Source of the DNA: Nocardioides sp.
Lineage (GTDB): Bacteria; Actinomycetota; Actinomycetes; Propionibacteriales; Nocardioidaceae
Direction of reading: 5' to 3'
DNA length: 64,000 nt
NCBI GenBank assembly: GCA_020636915.1
Contig: JACJWV010000016.1
Span: 62,001-126,000 of the forward strand
Shown here: piece after piece, positions 1 to 11,536 of the stretch
How the letters are laid out: each line of letters opens with the position of its first letter
Position numbering within the stretch: position 1 is the stretch's first letter
The notes under the pieces: generated by a model
Databases searched by the model: none
Told to the model about the DNA's origin: nothing
What the model saw: only the letters and a program-made list of their open reading frames with translations
Made by a program: the position numbers and the translations under genes

Positions 1-520
1 CGCCGTCGGCGATGACCGAGCCGTACGCCGCCAGCAGGTTCCACTTCGCGGACCCGGACGAGGCCGGGTTCGGGGTGACGATGCCGACGCCGGGCTGCAC
101 CAGGTCGTCCCAGCTCTCGATGCCCTTCGGGTTGCCCTTCGGGACCACGAAGACGACGACCGACTGCGTGCAGATGCCGTTGGTGTCGTTGTCCTTCCAG
201 TCCTTCGCGACGATGCCCTCGTCGACCAGGCGCGTCACGTCGGGCTCGAGCGACAGGTGCACCTCGTCGGCGTCCTGCCCGGCCACGACCGCGCGGCTCT
301 GGTCACCCGAGGCGCCGTACGAGCCCTTGACGGTGACGCCGTCGCCGGCGTCAGTGTCGTTGAACGCGTTGATGACCCCTTCGTTGGCCTGCTCGAGCAC
401 CGAGTAGCCGACCACGTTGAGCGTGTCCCCACTGTCCGCGGACGAGTCGCCGGAGCACCCCGCCAAGGCCAGCACCCCGGTGACCGAGACGGCCGCCGCA
501 ACCTTGAACGTCCTGTTCAT
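1..520 (-). CDS. Sulfate/thiosulfate ABC transporter substrate-binding lipoprotein (N-terminal part)
   Basis: The gene runs off the left edge, leaving about 173 N-terminal residues. The ATG at 520 follows a GAGGAA ribosome site. The product opens with a lipoprotein signal peptide ending in a lipobox (LALAGC, Cys about residue 22), so it should be a membrane-anchored extracellular binding protein. The mature part resembles Sbp/CysP sulfate-binding proteins rather than PstS: it has YGASGDQSRAVVAGQDADEV, then FVVPKGNPKGI with WDDL, then TPNPASSGSAKWN. These are the conserved ligand-loop blocks of that family. The permease and ATPase genes would lie to the left, outside the window. Sulfate rather than thiosulfate is inferred. 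Confidence 0.85.
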   Translation of the reverse strand, partial: MNRTFKVAAAVSVTGVLALAGCSGDSSADSGDTLNVVGYSVLEQANEGVINAFNDTDAGDGVTVKGSYGASGDQSRAVVAGQDADEVHLSLEPDVTRLVDEGIVAKDWKDNDTNGICTQSVVVFVVPKGNPKGIESWDDLVQPGVGIVTPNPASSGSAKWNLLAAYGSVIADG

Positions 521-590
521 CGTCTTCCTCTTCTGTCTCCGCGCCACCTCGGATGGAAAGCACGTTTCTTCGTTATGACGACCAGACTAC

Positions 591-604
591 TCGACTTAGG
601 TCGA
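591..604. promoter_or_regulatory. Short inverted repeat upstream of the sulfate-binding gene
   Basis: TCGAC-TTAG-GTCGA lies about 70 bp upstream of the sulfate-binding start. Next to it, toward the gene, is a minus-strand TAGTCT (584-589) that could be a -10 element. It could be an operator, but no regulator is identified and a 5-bp arm is weak evidence. Confidence 0.25.
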
Positions 605-722
605 TTGGTCCGAATTGTGCACGCATTCCAGGCGTGTCGCGCCTCACAGGACCGGCAGGAGAGACGGCTCCGGTCCGACGGGGGGCCGGACTATCGTGGG
701 GAGACCGTGCCCGGGACCCGAT

Positions 723-756
723 CGCGCAGAACTGGAACGTGTTCCAGTTCTGCGCG
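723..756. promoter_or_regulatory. Perfect 34-bp palindrome, probable TetR-type operator of korAB
   Basis: Arms CGCGCAGAACTGGAAC (723-738) and GTTCCAGTTCTGCGCG (741-756) are exact reverse complements around GT. The inner 14 bp, TGGAACGTGTTCCA (733-746), fit the TNNAACNNGTTNNA pattern recognised by KstR-type TetR repressors. A possible promoter overlaps it: TTCCAG (742-747), an 18-bp spacer, then TACGAT (766-771). A repressor here would block korA transcription. A terminator is less likely because no T-run follows and the loop would be only 2 nt. Confidence 0.7.
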
Positions 757-809
757 TGCCACGAGTACGATCCGGCTACGGCTGAACATGACGAGGGAGT
801 GCGCGCGCA

Positions 810-2743
<1,934 letters not shown>

Positions 2744-2747
<4 letters not shown>

Positions 2748-3850
2748 GCACCACGTCGACCAGCACCGAGCTCCCGTTCCCAGGCCTGCGTTCCGGGGTG
2801 GAGCTGGTCCCGACGACCGACGAGCCGCAGACCGGCAAGGACTTCACCTCCGACCAGGAGGTCCGCTGGTGCCCGGGCTGCGGTGACTACGCCGTCCTCA
2901 AGGCGGTGCAGGGCTTCCTGCCCGACCTGGGGCTGCGCCGGGAGAACATCGTGTTCGTCTCCGGGATCGGCTGCTCCAGCCGCTTCCCCTACTACCTCGA
3001 CACCTACGGCATGCACTCGATCCACGGCCGCGCGCCGTCGATCGCGACCGGCCTGGCCACCTCGCGCGAGGACCTGTCGGTCTGGGTCGTGACCGGCGAC
3101 GGCGACGCGCTGTCGATCGGCGGCAACCACCTGATCCACGCGCTGCGCCGCAACGTCAACATGACGATCCTGCTGTTCAACAACCGGATCTACGGTCTGA
3201 CCAAGGGGCAGTACTCCCCCACCAGCGAGGCCGGGAAGATCACCAAGTCCACCCCGATGGGCTCGGTCGACCACCCCTTCAACCCCGTCTCCCTCGCGCT
3301 GGGCGCCGAGGGGTCGTTCGTGGCCCGCACCATCGACTCCGACCGCAAGCACCTCACCTCGGTGCTCTCCGCGGCCGCCGCCCACCGCGGCACCTCGTTC
3401 GTCGAGATCTACCAGAACTGCCCGATCTTCAACGACGGCGCGTTCGACGCGATCAAGGACAACGACACCAAGGCCGACGCGATCATCCCGCTGGTCCACG
3501 GCGAGCCGATCACCTTCGGCAACGGCTCCAAGGGCCTGGTCCGCGACACCGCCACCGGCGGGGTGAAGATCGTCGAGGTCGGGACCGGACACGGCCAGGT
3601 CGACCCCGCCGCGCTGCTGGTCCACGACGCCCACAACCCCGACCCGACCACCGCGTTCGCCATCTCCCGGCTCACCGACTCCGGCTACCTCAACCAGTCG
3701 CCGATCGGGATCTTCCGGCAGGTCGAGCGGCCGGCGTACGACGACCTGGCCCGCGCCCAGGTCGCGACCGCCCGGGAGGCGGCCGCCGGGGACGACGCCG
3801 AGCGGCTCGCCGCCCTCATCGGCGGCGGCGACACCTGGACGGTGGTCTGA
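2744..3850 (+). CDS. korB: 2-oxoglutarate:ferredoxin oxidoreductase, beta subunit
   Basis: A 368-residue partner of KorA that carries thiamine diphosphate and an iron-sulfur cluster. Visible motifs are WCPGCGDYAV near residue 42 (CxxC), GIGCSSRFPYY, and the ThDP signature GDGDALSIGGNH near 118 followed by NNRIYGLTKGQYSPTS near 145. Start GTG 2744 sits inside the korA stop and is served by CAGGAGGT at 2733-2740. No dedicated ferredoxin gene is adjacent. The operon seems to end here, with a hairpin at 3881-3906. Confidence 0.95.
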
Positions 3851-3880
3851 CCCGGCCCGTCGGGTCTCCTGGTCGGCAAG

Positions 3881-3906
3881 GGATCCCCGCCCGAGAGCGG
3901 GGACCC
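3881..3906 (+). terminator. Hairpin after korB
   Basis: TCCCCGC (3884-3890) pairs with GCGGGGA (3897-3903) across a 6-nt loop, with two more outer G-C pairs after one mismatch. No T-tract follows, so an intrinsic terminator is only probable. Confidence 0.4.
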
Positions 3907-3990
3907 GTCGCCGTTCACCCCGAGCCGGGAAGAGGCGCTTCCCCGTGCGGCGGACCATCCCCGTCCCGGTCGACCGGCAAACCCCCTCAC

Positions 3991-4002
3991 TAGACTGACG
4001 AG
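3991..4002 (+). promoter_or_regulatory. Leaderless -10 of rarD
   Basis: TAGACT (3991-3996) is followed by exactly 6 nt and then the GTG start at 4003. No ribosome-binding site is present, so the mRNA probably begins at the start codon. Confidence 0.55.
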
Positions 4003-4914
4003 GTGCCGGATGCGCGACGCGGATTCCTCCTGGGCGTCGCCGCCTACGTCATGTGGGGCGCGTTCCCGCTCTACTGGCCGCTGCTCGAGCCGGCCGGTGC
4101 CGTGGAGATCCTCGGCCACCGGGTCATCTGGTCCTGCGTCGTCATGGCCGTCCTGGTCGTGGTGCTGCACCGGCGCGCCCAGGTCCGCTCGATCTGGGCG
4201 GACCGCCGGGTCCACTTGGTGCTGACCCTGGCAGCCGTCGTCATCACGGTGAACTGGACGACCTACATCTGGGGCGTCAACAACGGCAAGGTCGTCGAGA
4301 CCTCGCTCGGCTACTTCGTCAACCCCCTCGTCACGGTGCTGATGGGGGTGGTGATCCTGCACGAGCGGTTGCGTCCGATGCAGTGGGTGGCGCTCGGGAT
4401 CGCCTCCGCCGCCGTCGTCGTCCTCACGCTCGACTACGGCCACCTGCCGTGGGTGGCGCTGGTGCTGGCGTTCTCGTTCGGCAGCTACGGGTTGTGCAAG
4501 AAGACGGCCAACGTCGGCGCCACCGAGAGCCTGGCCTACGAGACGGCGGTCATCGCGCCCTTCGCCGCCGTCTACCTGGTCTGGCTGGCCAGCACCGGCC
4601 GCGGCGACTTCGCCACCCACGGGACGTGGCACGCGCTGCTCTTCCTCACGACCGGCATCGTGACCGCCGTACCCCTCATCTGCTTCGGGGCGGCCGCCAC
4701 GCGGGTGTCGATGGTGACCCTGGGCCTGCTGCAGTACCTCGCGCCGGTCCTGCAGTTCGGCCTCGGCGTCTTCTACTTCCACGAGGCGATGCCGGCCGGC
4801 CGCTGGGTCGGCTTCACCCTCGTGTGGATCGCGTTGATCATCTTCACCACCGAGGCGATCACCCACCGCCGCCGCCAGCTCCGCCTCACCGTGGAGGCCA
4901 GCACCGCCGCATGA
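4003..4914 (+). CDS. rarD: RarD/EamA-family permease
   Basis: A 303-residue integral membrane protein of the drug/metabolite transporter superfamily. It starts GFLLGVAAYVMWGAFPLYWP, the typical RarD opening, and has about ten hydrophobic segments arranged as two EamA repeats. RarD was named for chloramphenicol sensitivity in Pseudomonas; the true substrate is not known and cannot be read here. The GTG start at 4003 is supported by the leaderless -10 just upstream. The gene converges on the polyprenyl synthase gene across a 32-bp periodic repeat array. Confidence 0.88.
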   Translation: MPDARRGFLLGVAAYVMWGAFPLYWPLLEPAGAVEILGHRVIWSCVVMAVLVVVLHRRAQVRSIWADRRVHLVLTLAAVVITVNWTTYIWGVNNGKVVETSLGYFVNPLVTVLMGVVILHERLRPMQWVALGIASAAVVVLTLDYGHLPWVALVLAFSFGSYGLCKKTANVGATESLAYETAVIAPFAAVYLVWLASTGRGDFATHGTWHALLFLTTGIVTAVPLICFGAAATRVSMVTLGLLQYLAPVLQFGLGVFYFHEAMPAGRWVGFTLVWIALIIFTTEAITHRRRQLRLTVEASTAA

Positions 4915-4948
4915 CGCCGGCTCGGCGCGCCTGGCACGCCAGGGCACG

Positions 4949-5146
4949 CCGAGTCGGCGCGTCTTGCACGCCAGGGCACGCCGAGTCGGCGCATCTTGCA
5001 CGCTTCGCACACAGGCCGGTGGCGGAAGCGGGCAACTTGCGCCGACTCGGCACCCTCACGCGGGCAACTTGCGCCGACTCGGCATCCTCACGCGGGCAAG
5101 ACGCGCCGACTCGGCACCCTCACGCGGGCAAGACGCGCCGACTCGC
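4949..5146. repeat. Family A repeat array, 32-bp period, both orientations
   Basis: The 12-bp core GCGCCGACTCGG (or its complement) occurs at 4949 and 4981 in reverse orientation, and at 5039, 5071, 5103 and 5135 in forward orientation (last copy ends GC). Spacings are 32, 58, 32, 32 and 32 bp. The wider unit is roughly GGCAAGACGCGCCGACTCGG followed by CACCCTCACGC. The inverted halves can form a large hairpin. The array fills the tail-to-tail gap between rarD and the polyprenyl synthase gene and ends 6 bp before the latter's stop codon. Confidence 0.9.
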
Positions 5147-5152
5147 GTCTGG

Positions 5153-6157
5153 TCAGGTGGAGCGCACCGCGACGATGTCGGCGAACGCCTCGAGGGCGGT
5201 GCGGACCGCTCCGGCCGGGAGCGCCGCGAGGTGACCCTTGGCCTCCTGCGCGCGGGCGACGACGTAGGCACGCGCCTGGTCCAGGGAGGGGTGCTTGCGC
5301 AGCAGGTCCAGCGCCTCGGCGTGCCGGGCGTCGTCGGTCAGGTCGCCGTCGAGCAGCTCGATCAGCCGGGCGTCGGCCGGGTCCCCGGCGGCGCGCGCCA
5401 TGAGCACCGGCAGCGTCGGCACGCCCTCGCGCAGGTCGGTGCCGGGGACCTTGCCGGACTCGTCGGACTCGGAGGCGATGTCGAGGATGTCGTCGGAGAG
5501 CTGGAACGCCGAGCCGACGATCTCGCCGTACGCCGTCAGCGCCTCCTCCACGTCCGGGGTCGCCCCCCCGAACCGGGCGCCGTAGCGCGCCGAGGTGGCG
5601 ATCAGCGACCCGGTCTTGCCGGCGACCACGTCGAGGTAGTGCGCCAGTGGGTCCTCGCCCGGCCCCGGAGCGACCGTCTCGAGGATCTGGCCCTCCACGA
5701 GGCGGGTGAAGGTCTGCGCCTGGATCCGCACGGCGTCCGCGCCGAGCTCGGCGGTGAGCTCGGAGGACTTGGAGAACAGGAAGTCGCCGGTGAGGATCGC
5801 GACGTGGTTGCCCCACCGGGAGTGCGCGGTGGTCGCCCCCCGGCGCAGGTCCGCCTCGTCCATCACGTCGTCGTGGTAGAGCGAGGCCAGGTGCGTGAGC
5901 TCGACGACGCAGGCGGCCGTGACCACCTCGTCGCTCTCGGGACGGTCCCCCGCCTCGGCGGCCAGCAGCACCAGCAGCGGCCGGAAGCGCTTGCCGCCGG
6001 CCTCCATCAGGTGGCTGGCCGTCTCGGTGATGAACGGCGCGCGGCTGCGCACGTGCTCGGACAGGGCACGCTCGACCACGGCCATGCGCTCGCGGAGCCG
6101 GGAAGCCAGCTCCTCGTCGGGGACGGGGAGGGCCAGAGCGGTGGAACTCGTGGTCAC
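5153..6157 (-). CDS. Long-chain polyprenyl diphosphate synthase (menaquinone side chain)
   Basis: A 334-residue trans-polyprenyl synthase that extends farnesyl or geranyl diphosphate with isopentenyl diphosphate. Both aspartate-rich motifs are present: DDVMDEAD near residue 94 and DDILD near 221. KRFRPLLVLL lies near the N-terminus. The GTG start at 6157 overlaps the nuoN stop by 4 bp (GTGA), so it is translated as the last gene of the nuo operon. Given nearby menG and menA, the product is probably the menaquinone tail (GrcC/HepT/IspB type). Exact chain length cannot be inferred. Upstream residues in the same open frame lie inside nuoN and are not coding. Confidence 0.9.
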   Translation of the reverse strand: MTTSSTALALPVPDEELASRLRERMAVVERALSEHVRSRAPFITETASHLMEAGGKRFRPLLVLLAAEAGDRPESDEVVTAACVVELTHLASLYHDDVMDEADLRRGATTAHSRWGNHVAILTGDFLFSKSSELTAELGADAVRIQAQTFTRLVEGQILETVAPGPGEDPLAHYLDVVAGKTGSLIATSARYGARFGGATPDVEEALTAYGEIVGSAFQLSDDILDIASESDESGKVPGTDLREGVPTLPVLMARAAGDPADARLIELLDGDLTDDARHAEALDLLRKHPSLDQARAYVVARAQEAKGHLAALPAGAVRTALEAFADIVAVRST

Positions 6158-7752
6158 CTGACGAATTGTCCCGCATTCGCCGCCAGGTCGAGCACCGGGC
6201 CGGGAACGATGCCGAGGACCAGGGTCGCGGCGACGCCCACGAGGATCGTCGCGGACGTCAGCACCGACGGCTTGGTGACCGTGGCGACCTCGCCGCCACT
6301 GCTGTCGCCGTCGAGGAAGAACATCAGCACGATCACCCGCACGTAGAAGAACACCGCGATGATGCTGCACAGGATCGCGGCGATCACCACCGGCCAGGCA
6401 CCGGCCGACAGGGCGACGGTGAAGACCGCCCACTTGCCGACGAATCCCGCAGTGAGCGGGATCCCTGCCATCGAGAGCAGGAAGAAAGCGAACAACCCGG
6501 CGATGAGCGGGGAGCGGCGACCCAGGCCCTGCCACCGCGCGAACGTCGTGGCCTCACCACCGGAGTCCCGCACCAGCGTCACGACGGCGAAGGCACCGAT
6601 CATCGCGAAGCCGTAGGTCGTCAGGTAGAACAGCACCGCCTGCAGCGAGGTGACCTGGCCGTCGGAGAGCTCCGATGCCTGCTGCACGCCGAGGACGCCG
6701 GTGAGCAGGAAGCCGGTGTGGGCGACCGAGGAGTAGGCCAGCATCCGCTTCATGTCGGTCTGCACGACCGCCAGGACGGCGCCGACCACCATGGTGAGGA
6801 TCGCGATGACCCACAGCATCGGCTGCCAGGACCACCGGTCGGAGCCGAACGCCACGTAGTAGAGGCGCAGGATCGCTCCGAACGCCGCGATCTTGGTGCC
6901 GGCCGCCATGAAGGCGGTGACCGGCGTGGGCGCGCCCTGGTAGACGTCGGGAGTCCAGGAGTGGAACGGCGCGGCCCCGACCTTGAAGAGCAGGCCGACC
7001 GACACCATGCCGAGCCCCAGCAGCAGCAGGGTCTGGTTGCCGACGTCGTTGCGGACCGCCTCGTTGATCTCGGAGAAGCCCATCGAACCGGCGAAGCCGT
7101 AGGTCAGGGCGACGCCGTAGATGAAGAAGCCGGAGGAGAAGGCGCCGAGCATGAAGTACTTCAGCGCGGCCTCCTGGCTCAGGAGCCGCCGGCGGCGGGC
7201 GAGCCCGCACAGCAGGTAGAGCGGCAGCGAGAGCACCTCGAGCGCGACGAAGAGGGTCAGCAGGTCGTTGGCCGCCGGGAAGAGCAGCATGCCACCGACC
7301 GCGAACATGAGCAGCGGGTAGACCTCGGTGTGCTCCAGACCGCGGGTGGACGCCTCCCGCTCGGCCTCGGTGCCCGGCAGGGCAGCGGCCTGGCCGGCGA
7401 ACGCCGAGACCCCGCCCTCGAGCTGGCGCTCGGCGAAGAGCAGGACGCCGCCCAGCGCGAAGACGAGCAGGATGCCCCAGAAGAAGACCGTCGGGCCGTC
7501 GATCACGATCGTGCCCTCGACGTCGACCGAGCCGCGGGCGACGCCGTCCCCCAGGACGTCGAGGTCGGTGGCCACCCAGATCGTGCCCGCGAGCGCGACC
7601 AGCAGGCCGGCCGCCGCGAGCACCGTCTGGACCCGGAAGCGCAGCGCACGCGGGACGAACGCCTCCACGAGGACCCCGATGCACGCGACAGCGAAGATCA
7701 CGAGCAGCGGCCAGAGCTGGCTGTACTCGATGGTGGGCTTCACAAAGTTCAT
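6154..7752 (-). CDS. nuoN: NADH-quinone oxidoreductase subunit N
   Basis: A 532-residue antiporter-like membrane subunit of complex I, one of three proton-pumping modules with NuoM and NuoL. It is strongly hydrophobic with about 14 membrane segments. The conserved central region contains FKVGAAPFHSWTPDVYQGAP followed by the TPVTAFMA block, and a later KRMLAYSSVAHTGF. The ATG at 7752 shares one base with the nuoM stop (TGATG). Length is slightly above the E. coli protein, as usual in actinobacteria because of an extended N-terminal loop region. Confidence 0.96.
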   Translation of the reverse strand: MNFVKPTIEYSQLWPLLVIFAVACIGVLVEAFVPRALRFRVQTVLAAAGLLVALAGTIWVATDLDVLGDGVARGSVDVEGTIVIDGPTVFFWGILLVFALGGVLLFAERQLEGGVSAFAGQAAALPGTEAEREASTRGLEHTEVYPLLMFAVGGMLLFPAANDLLTLFVALEVLSLPLYLLCGLARRRRLLSQEAALKYFMLGAFSSGFFIYGVALTYGFAGSMGFSEINEAVRNDVGNQTLLLLGLGMVSVGLLFKVGAAPFHSWTPDVYQGAPTPVTAFMAAGTKIAAFGAILRLYYVAFGSDRWSWQPMLWVIAILTMVVGAVLAVVQTDMKRMLAYSSVAHTGFLLTGVLGVQQASELSDGQVTSLQAVLFYLTTYGFAMIGAFAVVTLVRDSGGEATTFARWQGLGRRSPLIAGLFAFFLLSMAGIPLTAGFVGKWAVFTVALSAGAWPVVIAAILCSIIAVFFYVRVIVLMFFLDGDSSGGEVATVTKPSVLTSATILVGVAATLVLGIVPGPVLDLAANAGQFVR

Positions 7753-9287
7753 CAGTGAGCACCTTCCTCGGCGGTGTCCGCGGCCGGGACGCTCGGTTGT
7801 TCGTCGGAGATGCCCGCGTGCGTCAGCAGCGAGTCCACGGTCGGGTTCGCGGCGTCGAGCAGCGGCATCGGGTAGAACCCGAACAGCACGAGGCCGACCA
7901 CGAGCGGCACGACGGCCACCAGCTCGCGGCGGTCGAGGTCCTTGACGGCCGCGTCACCCGGCGCGGGCGGTCCGGTCATCGTGCGCTGGTAGAGCCAGAG
8001 CACGTAGATCGCCGCCAGAACGATGCCGGTGACCGCGATCGCGCCGGCCCACCAGTGGTAGTCGAACGCAGCGATCATCACCAGGATCTCGGAGACGAAC
8101 TGGCTCAGCCCCGGCAGGCCCGCGGTCGCGAGGCCCGCCACCAGGAAGAGCCCGGCGAGCACCGGCGCGGTGCTCTCGACGCCGGTGATCTCGCTGATCA
8201 GCGAGGTGCCCTTGCGCCGGATCAGGTAACCGGCGATCAGGAACAGGGCCGCCGTGCCGACGCCGTGGTTGACCATGTAGAGGATCGAGCCGGAGCCGCC
8301 CTGCGTGGTCAGGGCGAAGATGCCGAGGGTGATGAAGCCGAAGTGGCTCAGCGAGGTCAGACCGATCAGGCGCAGGATGTCGTCCTGGCCGATCGCCAGG
8401 AACGCGCCGTACACGATCGAGATCAGCGCGATGGTGACGACGACGGGCGTCGCCCACTGCGAGGCTCCCGGGAACAGGCCCAGGCAGTAGCGCAGCATCC
8501 CGAACGTGCCGATCTTGTCCAGGACGCAGACGAGCAGCACGCTCGTGCCCGGCGTCGCCTTCTCCGTCGTGTCGGCCAGCCACGTGTGCAGCGGGAACAG
8601 CGGCGCCTTCACCGCGAACGCGATCATGAAGCCCACGAAGAGCCAGCGCTCCCAGGTCGTGCTCATGTCGATCTGCTGCAGGTCGGAGATGAGGTACGAC
8701 GGGGTGCCGGCGCGGGCGGACACGACGTACAGCCCGATGACCGCGGCCAGCAGCACCAGGCCCCCGCCGAGCTGGTACATGAGGAACTTCAGCGCCGCGA
8801 ACGCCCGGCCGGGGCGGCCGTAGCGACCGATGAGGAAGTACGCCGGGATCAGCGTCGCCTCGAACACGACGTAGAACAGGAAGACGTCGGTGGCCAGGAA
8901 GACCGCAAGCGCGAACGACTCCAGCGCGAGGGCCCAGGCGAAGAACGCGGCGGCTCCGCGTCCGTCGGCCTCGTGCCAGGAGGCGATGAACACGATCGGC
9001 ACGAGAGCGACGGTGAGCAGCACCAGGAGCAGGCCGAGGCCGTCGACGCCGAGCGCGTAGTGGACGCCGAACGCCGAGATCCAGTCGTGGACCTCGGTGA
9101 GCTGCATGCCGTCGCCGGGGTCGAACTGCAGGGCGACCGCGATGCCGACGACCAGGGTCACGACCGAGACGGCCAGGGCCACCTGCTTGGGCAGGACCTC
9201 GCCGCGCGCCTTGGGCAGGAACGCCACGAGGAGCGCACCCGCGAGCGGGACCGCCCAGAGGACGGTGAGCCAAGGGAAGGAATTCAT
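7752..9287 (-). CDS. nuoM: NADH-quinone oxidoreductase subunit M
   Basis: A 511-residue antiporter-like subunit of the complex I membrane arm. Diagnostic segments are [39 protein letters not shown] and [16 protein letters not shown]. The glutamate in the first and the lysine in the second are the conserved charged residues of the proton channel. Start ATG 9287 overlaps the nuoL stop by 4 bp (ATGA), and the stop shares a base with the nuoN start. The frame is open much further upstream, but that part lies inside nuoL. The C-terminus is polar and alanine-rich. Confidence 0.96.
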   Translation of the reverse strand: MNSFPWLTVLWAVPLAGALLVAFLPKARGEVLPKQVALAVSVVTLVVGIAVALQFDPGDGMQLTEVHDWISAFGVHYALGVDGLGLLLVLLTVALVPIVFIASWHEADGRGAAAFFAWALALESFALAVFLATDVFLFYVVFEATLIPAYFLIGRYGRPGRAFAALKFLMYQLGGGLVLLAAVIGLYVVSARAGTPSYLISDLQQIDMSTTWERWLFVGFMIAFAVKAPLFPLHTWLADTTEKATPGTSVLLVCVLDKIGTFGMLRYCLGLFPGASQWATPVVVTIALISIVYGAFLAIGQDDILRLIGLTSLSHFGFITLGIFALTTQGGSGSILYMVNHGVGTAALFLIAGYLIRRKGTSLISEITGVESTAPVLAGLFLVAGLATAGLPGLSQFVSEILVMIAAFDYHWWAGAIAVTGIVLAAIYVLWLYQRTMTGPPAPGDAAVKDLDRRELVAVVPLVVGLVLFGFYPMPLLDAANPTVDSLLTHAGISDEQPSVPAADTAEEGAH

Positions 9288-11215
9288 GCGAGGTTCACCG
9301 CCAGCAGGGCCAGGGCGACGATCAGCGCGCCACCGAGGAGGGAGAGGGCGTAGGAGCGGACGAAGCCGTTCTGCGCGCGCCGCGCGACGCCGGCGACGGC
9401 GCCGATCGCGACCGGCCCCCCGGTGAGCGCCCCGTCGACGACATACCGATCGGTGGCGAGCACACCGGCGGTGAGGTGCCGCCCGGGGTCGACCACGAGC
9501 GTGTCGTTGATGACGTTGCCGTAGACCTCCTCGCGCCCGGCCCGGGTGACCCAGGAGACCTGGGTCGGCGCGGTCCGCGGGACCGCCTGCCGGCCGACGA
9601 CCAGCCACGCCACCGCGGCGCCGGCCAGGACCAGCACGAAGACGATCGCCGAGATCGCGAGCGCCGGGATCGGCGGGCTCTCGTGGGGCGCGGTGCCGGT
9701 GACCGGCGAGAGCCAGTCGACGATCCAGTCGTTGAGGATGAGCAGGCCGCCGAAGACCGCCAGCGCCGCGAGCACGACGAGCGGCCCGGTCATGACGGTG
9801 GGCGACTCGTGCGGGTGCACGTCCTTCTCCCAGCGCTTGTCGGTGAAGAAGGTCATCAGCATCATCCGGGTCATGTAGAAGCCCGTCACGCCCGCCCCGA
9901 GGGCGGCCAGCACGCCGACCAGGATGTTCTGGCTCAGCGCGGTCTCGATGATGCCGTCCTTGGACCAGAAGCCCGAGAAGCCGGGGAAGCCGATGATGGC
10001 CAGGTAGCCCATGGTGAACGTCAGGAACGTCACCGGCATCGCCTTGCGGAGCAGGCCGTAGTGCCGCATGTCCACGTCGTCGTTCATCCCGTGCATCACC
10101 GAGCCGGCGCTGAGGAAGAGGTCGGCCTTGAAGAAGCCGTGGGTGAGCAGGTGGAAGATCGCGAACGGGTACCCCGCGACGCCGAGGCCCGCCGCCGTCA
10201 TCATGTAGCCGATCTGGCTCATCGTGGAGCCGGCCAGCGACTTCTTGATGTCGTCCTTCGCGCAGCCGATCCAGGCACCCCAGAACAGCGAGATCAGGGC
10301 GACCACCAGCACGACGGTCCGGGCGTCGGGGGCGCGGTCGAAGACGAAGTTGGACCGCACGATGAGGTATACGCCCGCGGTGACCATCGTCGCCGCGTGG
10401 ATGAGCGCGGACACCGGCGTGGGGCCCTCCATGGCGTCCATCAGCCAGGCCTGCAGCGGGAACTGGGCCGACTTTCCGCACGCCCCGAGCAGGAGCAGCA
10501 GGCCCAGGATCGTCATCTGCTTCTCGGACGCGTTGCCGGCCGCCTCGCTGATCACGTGGAAGCTCGTCGACCCGAAGAGGACGAAGAACATCATGATCGC
10601 CAGCGACAGACCCATGTCGCCGACGCGGTTGAGGACGAACGCCTTCTTCGCGGCGGCGGCGGCGGTGGGCTTGTGCTGCCAGAACCCGATCAGCAGGTAC
10701 GACGCCAGGCCGACGCCCTCCCAGCCGAGGAACAACCCGAGGTAGTTCTCGGACAGGACGAGCACCAGCATCGCGGCGACGAAGAGGTTGAGGTAGCCGA
10801 AGAAGCGGCGCCGGCGCGGGTCGTGCGCCATGTAGCCGATCGAGTAGATGTGGATCAGGGAGCCGACACCGGTGATCAGCAGCAGGAACAGCGCCGACAG
10901 CTGGTCGTAGAGCAGGTCCATCCCGACGTTGAGGTGGCCCACCTCGATCCAGGTGTAGAGGTGCTGCATCACCTGGCGCTCGTCGTCGCCGCGACCGAGC
11001 AGCGAGATGAAGAGGACCAGGGAGATCACGAACGAGCCGATCGGCAGCGCGGTGCCGAGCAGGTGTCCCCACCGGTCGGTGCGCCTGCCGCCGATCAGCA
11101 GGATCGCGGCGCCGGCCAGCGGGAGTGCGACGACCAGCCACAGGAGGGTGAAGACGCCGTCCGCGGTGGTCGGGTCGACCACCGGGATCGCACCGCCTTC
11201 GTTGAACGCATACAT
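9284..11215 (-). CDS. nuoL: NADH-quinone oxidoreductase subunit L
   Basis: A 643-residue distal proton-pumping subunit of complex I, with about 16 membrane segments including the lateral helix region at the C-terminus. Conserved blocks are [36 protein letters not shown] and [16 protein letters not shown]. The ATG at 11215 is 21 bp after the nuoK stop, one of the few real gaps in the operon. The 3' end overlaps nuoM by 4 bp. Length is near the 610-640 residues normal for the family. Confidence 0.96.
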   Translation of the reverse strand: MYAFNEGGAIPVVDPTTADGVFTLLWLVVALPLAGAAILLIGGRRTDRWGHLLGTALPIGSFVISLVLFISLLGRGDDERQVMQHLYTWIEVGHLNVGMDLLYDQLSALFLLLITGVGSLIHIYSIGYMAHDPRRRRFFGYLNLFVAAMLVLVLSENYLGLFLGWEGVGLASYLLIGFWQHKPTAAAAAKKAFVLNRVGDMGLSLAIMMFFVLFGSTSFHVISEAAGNASEKQMTILGLLLLLGACGKSAQFPLQAWLMDAMEGPTPVSALIHAATMVTAGVYLIVRSNFVFDRAPDARTVVLVVALISLFWGAWIGCAKDDIKKSLAGSTMSQIGYMMTAAGLGVAGYPFAIFHLLTHGFFKADLFLSAGSVMHGMNDDVDMRHYGLLRKAMPVTFLTFTMGYLAIIGFPGFSGFWSKDGIIETALSQNILVGVLAALGAGVTGFYMTRMMLMTFFTDKRWEKDVHPHESPTVMTGPLVVLAALAVFGGLLILNDWIVDWLSPVTGTAPHESPPIPALAISAIVFVLVLAGAAVAWLVVGRQAVPRTAPTQVSWVTRAGREEVYGNVINDTLVVDPGRHLTAGVLATDRYVVDGALTGGPVAIGAVAGVARRAQNGFVRSYALSLLGGALIVALALLAVNLA

Positions 11216-11236
11216 GTGTTCAGACGCTCCTCGTCC

Positions 11237-11536
11237 TCAGTACTTCAGGAGGCTGGCGTCGTCGACCGAGGCCGAGCGACGGGTCCGGAAGATGGTCATG
11301 ATGATCGCCAGCCCGACGACGACCTCCGCCGCGGCGACCACCATCACGAAGAAGGCGGCGACCTGGCCGTCGAGATTGCCGTGCTGCCGGGAGAAGGCCA
11401 CCAGCGCGAGGTTCGACGCGTTGAGCATCAGCTCCACGCACATGAACACCACGATCGCGTTGCGGCGCGTGAGGACGCCCACGCAGCCGATCGTGAACAG
11501 GATCCCCGAGAGGACGATGTACGCGGTGATGTTCAT
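11237..11536 (-). CDS. nuoK: NADH-quinone oxidoreductase subunit K
   Basis: A 99-residue membrane subunit with three transmembrane helices, the standard size. The two conserved membrane glutamates appear in [20 protein letters not shown] and [17 protein letters not shown], which form part of the proton relay between NuoH and the antiporter modules. ATG 11536 shares one base with the nuoJ stop (TGATG). Confidence 0.96.
   Translation of the reverse strand: MNITAYIVLSGILFTIGCVGVLTRRNAIVVFMCVELMLNASNLALVAFSRQHGNLDGQVAAFFVMVVAAAEVVVGLAIIMTIFRTRRSASVDDASLLKY

Noticed and set aside
1..520. Phosphate-binding protein PstS
   Set aside because: The TPNPASSGSAKWN, GASGDQSRAVV and FVVPKGNPKGI blocks belong to the sulfate-binding family.
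723..756. The 34-bp palindrome as a terminator of an upstream transcript
   Set aside because: No upstream gene points toward it, no T-tract follows and the loop would be only 2 nt. An operator is more likely.
4949..5146. The 32-bp spaced repeats as a CRISPR array
   Set aside because: The interval between cores is itself partly conserved from unit to unit, copies occur in both orientations within one array, and no cas genes are near. These are degenerate tandem repeats.
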